From: Pelagophyceae sp. CCMP2097 | Taxonomy: Eukaryota; Sar; Pelagophyceae | DNA length: 25,979 bases | Assembly (NCBI GenBank): GCA_026770575.1 | Contig: MU657169.1 | Location: 155,000 to 180,978 of the forward strand | Reading direction: 5' to 3' | Part shown: positions 17,204-25,979 of the stretch, piece after piece | Position numbering within the stretch: the first letter of the stretch is position 1 | How the letters are laid out: every line of letters begins with the position of its first letter | The notes under the pieces: model-generated | What the model saw: the letters and a program-made list of their open reading frames with translations, nothing else | The model's database searches: none | What the model was told of the DNA's origin: nothing | Made by a program: the position numbers and the translations under genes

Positions 17204-20200
17204 TCATCTGGGCTTGTGCTTCTGCACGAGGTCGGCGTTGATCTCGAGGCCGAAGACGAAGGAGATGAGGTCTGGCCGGGAGCCGAGGGCCGCGCGGAGC
17301 ACCTGATTTTCGACGCTCAAAAGTTCAAAGGCCGAGGCTCTGCGCACCTCGTCGTCTACCGAAAAAACCGACCGGTGGTGGCTCCAGTTGCGGATGTCGT
17401 CCTCGTCGGGGAGGCCCAACTGCTTCTTGTGCATCGTCGACCTGTAATTTTCGTCGTTGGAACGGCCGTCCCAGTCAAGGAAGCACCCAGAGGTCCCGCA
17501 ATGACTCACGGCTTGGTCAGCGATCTCGCAAAGGCGGCTGCGAAGGGCTTGGTCGCCGCGGGCGCCGCGCCGGGCGTCGTCTCGTCGAGCGCGAGGAGTT
17601 TCGGGGCAAATTCGCGCCAGAGGCGTTGCAGCGCCGTCCCGAGCAAGCGCACAACCGCCTCGTCCCGGCCCGCCCTAACATGAAGCGCCTGAAGCGACGT
17701 CGATGCGCGCTCGAGGTGAAAACGGCCGCCGCTCCAAGCGGACGCCTCTCAAAGCGGACCGCCTCTCAAAGCGGACGCCTCTCAAAGCGGACCGCCGCCC
17801 GTCCGACCGCGTCTTCCGACGCACTTCGCCGCGGCCTTGCCCCAGCCGAAGAGCCTGGCGCGTTGCGCGTCTGGATTCGACGAGGGGCGTCGGGGCACGT
17901 CGAGTCGGGGCGCCTCGTCGAGTCGGGTTCGAGTTCGGGTTCGAGTCGGGTTCGAGTCGGGTTCGAGTTGGGTATCACGCACTCTTTCCGGAGGTCGGGC
18001 GCGCCGGCGCAGTTCTCGACGCGGATCTGGGCCACGTGCGTCGCGACGGTCTGCCGCAGCACGTCGTCGGCGCACTGCGCGAGGACCTGCTCGACTTGGG
18101 CTCCGCGGACGAAGGCTTCCGCGCACGCCCACCGGCGCGGCCCAAAGGCGCCCTCGATCTGCCTGCGCCCGAGCGCGAGTTGGGCGTCGTCGGCGGCGTC
18201 GGCGCCGCCGCAGCAGTCGCAGCGCAGCTGCTCGTGCGTGTCGGACGTGGCCGTGGCCGTGAGAGAAAAGAGGCGGCGGAGCTCCGTCGTGTCAAACCTA
18301 ACGACGGTCCGACAAAGGCAGTCAAACGTCTCCCGTCGGAGGGCCATGATTCTCTGGCGTTGATCAAGCCTCTGGGCACGACTCTGCACTCTGTTGATTC
18401 CCCTGACGGTCTTTCCACCCCCGCGACGGTCTTTCCAACAGTCGCCGGCGCTGCCTCGTCACGCGTTCACGGCGTCCTTGTCGTCGAGGACGCCGTTGAG
18501 GCCGTCCTTGGCGAGCTGGCGCTGGAAGATCTTCTCCTCCACTGTGCCCGTCGTCAAGAGCCGGTAAGTAAAGCACCTGCCGCGGGAACGTCTCGCTCGC
18601 TCCACCGCAAACTCCCGTGCCTCTTTGGGGCCTCCTTCCCCAGGGGCCGCTCGAAGAACGGATGGGGCTCTCAAAGGCGCTCGAGGAGGCTCCCCCCATG
18701 GGCAACGTGGGCCCACCTTCGCGTCTGGCCGTCTCGCCAGCATCGCGCGGCGGCCTGGCGGTCCACCGCAGGGTTCCAGGCAGAGTCAAAGAGGACGAGG
18801 CGCGAGGCCCCGATGAGGTTGAGGCCCGCGCCGCCGGCTGTGGACCTGCGCAGACGGCGGTGCGGACGGGGCGGAGCTTTGGGAAAACATCTCGTTGAAT
18901 CCGAGACGCGGCCTCAATTGAGTATTGAGTATACGAGAGCAGCAGCGCAAAAAAGTGCGACTTTGGGTCGTTCAGCTCGGCGGCGATCTCCGTCCTGCGC
19001 TTCGCGGGCGTCTTGCCGTCGAGCATTACCCAGGGCCATCCCTGGCGGTCGCAGAGGGCGCCGATGAGCGTGAGGACCGAAGTCGCGTTGGCCACGACCA
19101 CGATGCGCTCGTTGCCGCCGGGGCCCTCGTCGCGCCGCCGCAGCCTACGGCAAGGCGTGCAGCGGAGCCCCACGTCGAGGAGACGTCGTCTGAAAAGGGC
19201 AATTCCGCCGACAAGGGGCCTTGTCCGACAAGGGGCCTTGTCCGACAAGGGGCCTGTCCGCTCAAAGGGCGCACTCGTGCATGAGCCTTTTCAGGACGTG
19301 CATCTTCGCCGAGGCGGCCTCGTCGGGCGGCTTGGCGTCGGCCAGGAGGAGCGCGGGGTGGTTGCAGAGCTTTTGCAGCTTGCCCAAAACGCCGAGGACC
19401 TCGCGCGGCGACGTTGTACTCGGTCAAACAAAGATACGTCACGGGGGAATGGCGAGAGGCGGGACGACGGTGCGGCAGCCCGCACCCGCATGTTCTCGAC
19501 GGGCGTCTTCTCTCTCTGTCGATGAAGCCTCTGTCTCGGGAGACTCTTTGTTCACTTTTCCCGGGCGAGACGCGGTTTCGAAGACGTCTTTCTGTTTCCC
19601 CTCGAGCGCGTGCCTCAGGTGCTTGTCGTCTACGATTGCGCGGTAGGCTGCTATTTGAGCCGCCGCCGGCGCGCAGCAGACGACTTGGACGAGCTTGGGG
19701 GGCAGGTGAATCGCATTGATCTTGTTCTCCCTTCTGAGCATGAACTCTACAGCTCTCACAGACAGCGCCGCCTGCGCCGCCGCCCCGGCCTTCAGCGCCA
19801 GTTCAGAGGCGCCGCGGTCGCGCGCCGCGGAGATTGGCGAGGAGAACTTTTTCGAAAAGTCGGAGGCGGACCCGAGCAAGCCCGGGTTGGCGGCGTTTGA
19901 GAGCGCGTGAAACTCGTCGAGGTCGTTTTGCAGCGGCGTCCCCGTCAGCAGAATCCGCCGCCGGCAAGGCAGACCCCCGAAGGCCTCGTACAGCTGCGTC
20001 GCTGCGCCTTTTAACCGCTGCGCCTCGTCGGCGACCAAGACGTCGCAGGCGCAAGGGCCCTTGAACAGGTCGACTTTGCCTCTGAAAGTGTCGTACCTAC
20101 GGATCAGCTCCCTGCGACGAGCCTCTGACGCTCCGGTTCTTTTCGTCGACGCCGCCAAAAACGAAATCACAAGAACGTGCGCCGGCCGCTGCGGCGAGAG

Positions 20201-23200
20201 GAACGCCCCGATCACGTTGTCCGCCTCGCGCGTCTCCAAGACGGCCTTGACCTCGATTCGCTGCTTGCGCGTGGAAGCGCGCGAATTGACCCACTTTTCG
20301 AATTCCGCGGTCCAATTGCCCACGAGCGAACAAGGGCAGACGACGACCGCGCGCTTAAACGGCGCGCCCTCGACTTCGCCGAGCTGCAGCAAAGTGTACA
20401 AAGCCGCGATGGTCACCAACGTTTTACCAAGGCCCATGTCGTCTGCCAAAATGCAGCCGTAGCCGCCGTGTCTGCGGCCGGTGACGGAGTCGTACACGAA
20501 TTGGACTCCCGACCTTTGATGCGGCCTTAGAAACTGGCACAGCAGCGCCGGCACCTGCTCCACGGGGTCGTCGTGCAGCACCAAAGGCTCGTGCGCCAAC
20601 ACTTGCACCGGTGCGGCGCCGCCGCGCGACGGGGCAGTGAACGCCTTCTTCTTCAGAAACAGCCGCCGCGGCGTCGCCACCAGCGGCGGGCCCTCGCTTT
20701 CGACGGCGTTTTCGCAGGTGACGGCCTCGTCGCTCTGCGGGCCCTTGCTCAGCCGCCGCGCGCCGTCGTCGTCGGACCGCGAGGAAGTCGACACGGCAAC
20801 GCGACGCACGGGCGCCATGAACCTCGGCTTCTTCGACGGCACCGCGGCGTCGCACGGCCCGGCGGCGCGGGGGGTCACCGCGGTCGGCCCGGGCGCGTCG
20901 GCGTCGAGCCCGTCGGCGTCCAGCTCCATCTCCGCGGCGCCGCCCGTCGCTGCAGGTGCGGTCGGAGATTCGTCCCTACGTACACGCACTCGACGATGTC
21001 TGAAGCGTCCTCTCGAGTACTCACGGCCTGCGCCGCGCGGGTGCGGCGAAGCGCCTGCGTTTCTGCTTCGGCGCCGTGTCGAAGACCGGTGCCGCGTCGA
21101 AGACCGGCGCCGCGTCGGCGACCGTTGGCCCCGCGTCGGCGACCGCTGGCGCCGCGTCGACGACCGCTGGCACCGCGTCGGCGACCGCTGGCACCGCGTC
21201 GGCGACCGCTGCCGCCGCGTCGGCGACCGCTGCCGCCGCGTCGGCGACTGACAACGCCGCGGTCACTGCAGCGGGGCCGGCACCATCGGGCGGCGCGGAC
21301 TCTGCCACTTTTGGGGCTCGTTGCGGCTCCCTGTGCTGCTCCTTGTGCGGCTCTGGGTCCGGGGCCGCCTCCGGGGCCGCCTCCGCGTCCGCTCCGCCGT
21401 CGTGGTCGGTCATGTCGCTGATCGACGGCGGGCTCGCGTCGCGGCTGCCGTAGCGGGGGGGCGCGTCTTCAGCGTCGTCGAGGCCCAGCGCGTCCACGTC
21501 CTCCAAAGGGCCCGGCGCGTCCACGTCGGCGTCCTCAAAAGCCTCGATAGACGGGGCCCGCGGCGCCGGGCATGGAGCGAGTTCGTCTTCTTCTTCGTCG
21601 CCGCCGCCTACGAAGCCGGCGGGATCGGCCACTGCCGAAACCGAAGCGCCGACTTTGGTCGGGTCGTCGTCCGCGCGCATCGCCGCCGCGTCTGCCATGG
21701 GCGCGTCCGCCTCGGGCTCTGCCGGAGCGTCGAGGACCTCGTCCGCGTCGTTCGTCGAGCTGCCAGAGGTCATCGTCGACGGCACGGCGTCGTCGACGCC
21801 CAGAGTCGCCGCCGCGTCTTCTGCAGTTTCTTCGACGGCGTCGCAGTCCATCGCCGACGCGGCGTGGGCATCGCCGACGTCCGCGGCGAGGCCCGGTGCG
21901 CATGCGTCGTCGAGCAGCGGGTCGGGCGCGCGGAGCTCCTCGGCCGCGCGGAGCTCCGCCACGGCGCCGTCCGCGGCCGCGGCCACGTCTACGACCGAGG
22001 CGCCGTCCGCGGCCGCGGCGTCGTCACTCCTCCGCGGCGCCTTGCTGTCCGGCTGGACGCACGTGTTGACGTCTGCGAAGCGAACCCGCTTCTTGCGCGC
22101 CGACGACGTTGGCCCGGACGAACTTTCTGACGACGGCGCCTCGGCGCGCGGCGGTTTGCCGCGCGGCGGTTTGCCGTGGGCGACGGCGGCGGTGACAAAG
22201 GGCATCAGTGGCGGAGGCGCGGGTTTCCCGGCGTGTTGAGGCGGCGCTGCGTCTTGTGCGCCGGGGTGGAGTCGTTGGATGTCGCCTTGGATGCCGTCGA
22301 TCAGAAACGGCAAAATCTCCGTCACCTGCACGGCCAAGCTCATCCCCAGCTCATCCGCCGCCGACGCCCAGGCGCCGGGCGCCAGCGAGTCCTTGGACCC
22401 CGGGCTCGGCGGGCTCGGCGTCGCGTACGTGAAAGATTCGGCCTCGCCAACGCGCGCGTCCAAAACGTCGACGACCCCGCCGCGGTCAAACGCAGCCGCC
22501 TCCGGGCCCGCCTCGGGCGCGCCGCTTGCGTCGTCGCCTCGGGCACCGGCGGCGTCGTCCGGGTCTGCGGCAGATGCGGCTCCGACTTGGACGCCTCCGA
22601 CTTGGACGCCTCGTTGGACCAACTCGGCGCCGGAGGCGGTATCGGCGAAGAGCGCTGTCGCGGCCGTCGGCGGTCCGTCCTCGTCTTGCTGCGACTCGCC
22701 GCCTCGCGGGGTTTCTTTGACGACTTCCTCGGGATCGGCAGTCGTCGTCGAAGAAGCGACAGCGGCGTCGTCAGCGAAAAACGCCGTCGCGGCGGTAACC
22801 GCCGTCGTCGGCGCGTCATCGTCGTCGTCCAGCTGCGATTCATCTCCACGAGGAGCCTCGTCGACCTCCAGCTCGTCGGCAGCGCCCGTCGCCGTCGGAC
22901 CGGCGTCTGCGACGGCGGCGTCTTCGGCGTCGGCGTCGGCGGAGAGCGCCGTTGTGGCAGCAGCCGTCGTCGGAGCGTCCTCGCCGTGATTCGACGCACC
23001 TCCTCGCGGAGCTTCGATGGCGCCCATCTCGGCAGCGTCGGTCGTCGTCGGACCCGGCGCCACGGCTAAAAAGTCGGCGTCGTCCGCGAAGAGCGCCGGT
23101 GCGACGGCAGCGGCCGTCAGAGGTGCGCCCTCGTCGACGAGGGAGGGCGTCGTTGCGGCGACAGCAGCCGTCGTTGGAACGCTGTCGTCGTCCTGCTGCG

Positions 23201-25778
23201 ACTCTCCTCCATGCGGGGCTTCGTCGACGACGTCCATCTCGTCACCCGTCGTCCTGGGTGCTTCCTCGTCGGCTGCGGCTGCGGCGGCGACGCCCCCATC
23301 TCCAGCGCCGTCGTCGGCTGCAGCGGTCATCGGCGGTGCGTCCTCGTCTTGAGATTCCCCTCCAGCCTCGTCGACCACATACATCTCGTCGGCATCGTCC
23401 GTCGTCGTCAAAGCTGCGGCGGCGACGGCCCCTTCGGCGACGTCGTCGGCGAGCGTCGTGGCAGCGGCCGTCGTCGGAACGGCATCGTCGTCGTCGTCTT
23501 GCTCCGATTCTTTTCCTCGCGGAGCTTTTTCGACGTCCGCCATCTCGTCGGCAGTGGCAGTCGCCGTCGGACCTGGCGCAGGGGCCAAAGCGTCGGCGCC
23601 GAAGGCGAGGAGCGTCGTCGAAGCGGCGGCTGCCACCGTCGGTGCGTTGTCTCTTTCGTCATGCTGAGATTCGCCTCCCTGTGGAGCTGCTTCATCGAGG
23701 ACCTCCACCTCGTCCGCACCACCCGTCGTCGTGGCGGCTACAGCGACGGCTACGGAGCCGTCGGCGAGCGCCGTCGCGGCAGCAGCGGCCGTCGTCGGAG
23801 CTTCGTCGTCTGGCTCCGATTCGCCTCGTCGCAAAGCCGCGTCGTCGTCGATAACCACCATCTCGTCCGCGCCCGTCGTCGTCGGACCCGGCGCAGGGGC
23901 TGCAGCGTCGACGGCGGCGAGCGTCGTCGCAGCGGCAGCGACCGTCGTCGGGTCGTCGGTGGTTTTCTCGTCTTGCTGCAATTCGACTCCTCCCGGAGCT
24001 GCTTCGACGACGTCCACGACGCTCGCCGTCGTTGGAGTCGCGGCAGCGAGAGCGACTGCTTTTTGGGCGGTGTCGACGAGCGTCGGTGCGGCAGCAGCGG
24101 CTGCAGTCGGAGCGGCTTCCTCGTCTTGCTGCGACTCTCGCGGAGCCCCGTCGAAGACCTCCATCTCGTCCTCCATCTCGTCCGTCGGGTCCGGCGCGGC
24201 GGCCGAAGCGTCGACTTCGGCGTCGAGGAGCCCCGTTTCGAGGGCAGCATCCGCCGTCGGTGCGTCTCCCTCGTCTTGCTGCGATTCGCCTCCGGGAGCT
24301 GCTTCGTCGACGACGTCCATGTCGGCCGCACCGTCAGCCGTCGTCAGAGCCGCGGCGGCGACGGCGCCGTCAGCGTCGTCGCCGGCGAGCGCCGTCGCGG
24401 CGGCAGCGGGCGTCGTCGGAACATCGTTATCGTCGTCTTGCTGCGATTCTTCTCCTGGCGGGGCGTCTACAATGTCCATCTCGTCCGTATCGTCGTTCGT
24501 CGGATCCGCGGCGGCTAAAGCATCGACGTCGGCGGCGAGCGTCGGCGTGAAAGTAGCGGCCGTCGTCGGAGCGTCTCCCTCGTATTCTTGCGTTTCACCT
24601 CGTCGCCGAGAAGGGTCGTCGACGACATCAATCCCGACAGCGTCGCTCGTCGTCGGACCCACGGCGGCGAAAGCGACGTCTTCAGCGTCGTCTGCGATCG
24701 CTGTGGCGGCGGCAGCGGCCGTCGTCGGAACGACAGCTTCCTCGTCCTGCGATTCGCCTCCTCGCGGTGCGTGGACGTCCGTCCCGTCGGCTTCGGCTGT
24801 CGTCAAAGCCACGACGGCTTCGGCTGCGGCTCCGCCGTCGTGCGGCGCGACGTAAACAGCGGCGTTTGAGCGCGCTGCGTCGCCTATTTCGCAGGACTCG
24901 GAAGCTGACGAATCATTCTCTCCCGCCGCCTCGGAGCCGCTGTTCTCGACGGTGCCCGCCTCGGACCCTTCGTCGTCGGCCGCAGTGTCATCGACTCGCG
25001 TGTCTTCGTCTTCGCCGCCGTCGTCGACACCGGCGCCGTCGTCGGCGGCACCGGCGCCGTCGTCGGCGGCGCCGTCGGCGGCGAGGGTCTTGTCGGCGAC
25101 CGCGGGTGCGACAGAGGCCACTCCTGCGTTGACCGCGGTGCCCGCGGCGTCGTCGACTCGCGACTCTTCGTCTTCGTCGACTCGGTACTCTTCCTCTCCG
25201 TCGTCGTCGGCGGTGCCGTCGTCGGCGGCGAGGGCCTCGTCGGCGACCGCGGGTGCGGCAGAGGCCACTTCCTCGGCGTCGACTCGCGACTCTTCGCCAT
25301 CGTCCGCGGCGGCGGTGGCGGCGGCTCCGCCGGGGGGAGCCGCGACCGTGTGTTCGGCAGAGGCCACGTCGTCTGCGGGTTGGACGCGTTGCGCGTCTGG
25401 GACGTCGTCGTCGGCCGCGCGCGCCGCCGGGGCCGCGTCGTCGGCGCGCCAGGCCTCGTCGCCGTCCGCGCGGAAGGGCGCGCCCTCGTCGTCGTCGGCC
25501 TGCGCGAGGGCCTTTTTCCGCGCCTTTGCGAGCTTTGCGCGGTACTTGGCCGCCTTCTTCTCGTCGCCCTTCTTTTCGGCCTTGACCAGCTTCTTCTCGT
25601 AGCGCTCAATTGCCGCCTCCACGCTCTCCTCGTCCGCCGCCTCGTCGTCGTCGTCGTCGTCCTCGACGACGTCCTTCTTCTTCTTCGAAGCCTTTGGCTC
25701 TGGCGCGTGCGGCGCCTCGTCGGCGAAGCGCACGCGCTTCTTCTGCGCGGGGCGCGACGGTGGCGAGGCGGGCGCCAT
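17204..25778 (-). CDS. RAD54: RAD54-family SNF2 DNA translocase with giant repeat-built N-terminal extension
   Basis: Nine exons: 25778-21025, 20975-19556, 19399-19275, 19144-18935, 18845-18717, 18576-18463, 18297-17983, 17674-17510, 17441-17204; 7,470 nt, 2,489 residues. All introns are phase 2 except intron 2. Exon 1 codes residues 1-1585: KKRVRFAD, a charged helix (about 50-92), acidic repeats, a second KKRVRFAD (1229-1236), and a DAAPAVA-type heptad array. SNF2 motifs follow: [11 protein letters not shown] (about 1760-1770), DEAQ (1901-1904), [34 protein letters not shown] and CWRDGQ. The end ([32 protein letters not shown]) matches the RAD54 C-terminus, interrupted by about 130 extra residues. 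RAD54 drives ATP-dependent translocation on duplex DNA and stimulates RAD51 strand exchange. The ADDMGLGKT form recalls RAD54B/RDH54. The alternative is that exon 1 is a separate gene ending at the TGA in 21021-21023 and RAD54 starts at 20929. Confidence 0.8.
17736..17793. repeat. 16-17 bp tandem repeat in RAD54 intron 7
   Basis: GCCTCTCAAAGCGGAC recurs at 17744, 17761 and 17777 with an imperfect copy before. It sits in the 308-nt intron 17675-17982, the longest of the gene. Confidence 0.9.
17921..17972. repeat. 11-bp tandem repeat in RAD54 intron 7
   Basis: Four to five units of GGTTCGAGTC with small variants. It is unrelated to the other repeat in the same intron. Confidence 0.9.
19209..19258. 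repeat. 18-bp palindromic tandem repeat in RAD54 intron 3
   Basis: The unit GACAAGGGGCCTTGTCC contains arms GACAAGG and CCTTGTC around GG. It is repeated about 2.5 times inside the 130-nt intron 19145-19274, so the intron RNA could fold into hairpins. Confidence 0.92.
21076..21258. repeat. 18-21 bp coding minisatellite at the end of RAD54 exon 1
   Basis: Two 18-bp units (GCGTCGAAGACCGGCGCC type) are followed by at least six 21-bp units (GCGTCGGCGACCGCTGGCACC type). On the minus strand they code DAAPAVA-like heptads and DAAPVF hexads just before the KQKRRRF end of the exon. Confidence 0.93.
22660..24771. repeat. About 14 diverged ~150-bp coding repeats in RAD54 exon 1
   Basis: On the minus strand each unit codes about 50 residues with the order [11 protein letters not shown], then acidic residues, then [15 protein letters not shown], an Ala-rich part, PTTTDADEM and DVVDE. 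Units vary from about 46 to 69 residues, and all keep the frame. Ten of fourteen have Ser-Gln or Thr-Gln after Glu. Copies are diverged in sequence, so the array is not a very recent expansion. Confidence 0.88.
25077..25271. repeat. Duplicated ~150-bp coding segment near the start of RAD54 exon 1
   Basis: TCGGCGACCGCGGGTGCG with flanking sequence occurs near 25093 and again near 25240, about 150 bp apart. It codes [18 protein letters not shown] and the related [17 protein letters not shown]. The period matches that of the main array, although the sequence differs. Confidence 0.75.
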
Positions 25779-25979
25779 GCGCGTGCAATTCGCCGGGGGC
25801 TCAAGCGCCGGTGCCGCGCGCCTCGGGTCGGGTCACGAGAAGGATTTTGAAGAATCGTCGGCGGATCTAGAAAATGTTCAAAAAGGGGGGTCAAATGTAC
25901 TTTAGGAAATACACATCACTATACCGCCCGCGTGCCCTCGGGGGCGCGGGTCGGCTTGATCCTCCAACAGCAAGAGATG
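25779..25979. other. Upstream flank of the RAD54 gene
   Basis: This should contain the 5' UTR and promoter of the minus-strand gene. Composition falls to AT-richer at 25860-25920. No clear core promoter element or neighbouring gene is visible before the window ends. Confidence 0.4.

Noticed and set aside
17204..17509. Separate small gene downstream of RAD54
   Set aside because: The apparent start is a GTG within a GTGAGT donor, and the residues match the RAD54 C-terminus after splicing, so it is the last exon of RAD54.
17921..17972. GGTTCGAGTC resembling a tRNA T-arm
   Set aside because: It is part of an 11-bp tandem repeat and no cloverleaf or A-box fits around it. No tRNA or rRNA gene was seen in the window.
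21076..21258. Possible CRISPR array (regular short repeats)
   Set aside because: The 18-21 bp units are contiguous without unique spacers and lie in frame inside a coding exon, so this is a coding minisatellite.
23211..24518. Long open frames (up to 435 codons) on the plus strand opposite RAD54 exon 1
   Set aside because: They are the antisense of a GTCGTC-rich repeat with few stop triplets. They are Arg/Ser/Val-rich, change frame freely and show no domain.

Overview
The window looks like nuclear DNA of a GC-rich, intron-bearing unicellular eukaryote, most likely a pelagophyte or related stramenopile alga (Aureococcus-like). The reasons are: very GC-rich third codon positions; many short spliceosomal introns, mostly 43-165 nt, recoverable from broken conserved domains; an N-terminal MYND finger next to Sel1 repeats; ankyrin and OST-HTH proteins; and a leader on the phosphoglycerate mutase that could be a heterokont-type signal peptide. 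The species call is inference. All exon coordinates were read by eye from splice signals, phase agreement and domain continuity; no RNA evidence is available.

Layout. 1-957: 3' end of a non-LTR retrotransposon of lower GC. 1575-2622 (+): six-exon coiled-coil protein. 2679-3652 (-): membrane-anchored dual-specificity phosphatase. 4096-5422 (-): remains of a MYND-Sel1 gene, with the Sel1 part intact and the MYND finger broken. 5754-8585 (-): eight-exon tandem fusion of two phosphoglycerate mutase domains. 8586-9417: AT-richer, repeat-rich spacer. 9418-10241 (-) ankyrin protein and 10403-11321 (+) NF-YA form a divergent pair with an ATTGG (CCAAT) element between them. 11580-12280 (-): ribosomal stalk protein P1. 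12281-14060: poorly resolved. 14061-16682 (+): OST-HTH/LOTUS protein. 17204-25778 (-): one nine-exon gene for a RAD54-family SNF2 DNA translocase with a predicted N-terminal extension of about 1,585 residues built from tandem repeats.

The most striking object is this RAD54. A 49-nt intron (20976-21024) joins a huge acidic, Ala/Asp/Thr-rich first exon to the helicase in frame. About fourteen repeats of about 50 residues carry an ESQ-acidic motif, ten of them a true S/T-Q, which is the consensus for ATM/ATR-type kinases. Two perfect RVxF (KKRVRFAD) motifs typical of protein phosphatase 1 docking flank the array. If the gene model holds, this is a recombination motor with a built-in, length-variable phospho-regulatory array. 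The main alternative is two genes, with the helicase starting at the ATG at 20929.

Genome-level signals: 5' splice sites are often GTGCG rather than GTAAG, about two thirds of acceptors are TAG, two introns are GC-AG, and three introns are stop-free multiples of three that would be misread as coding.
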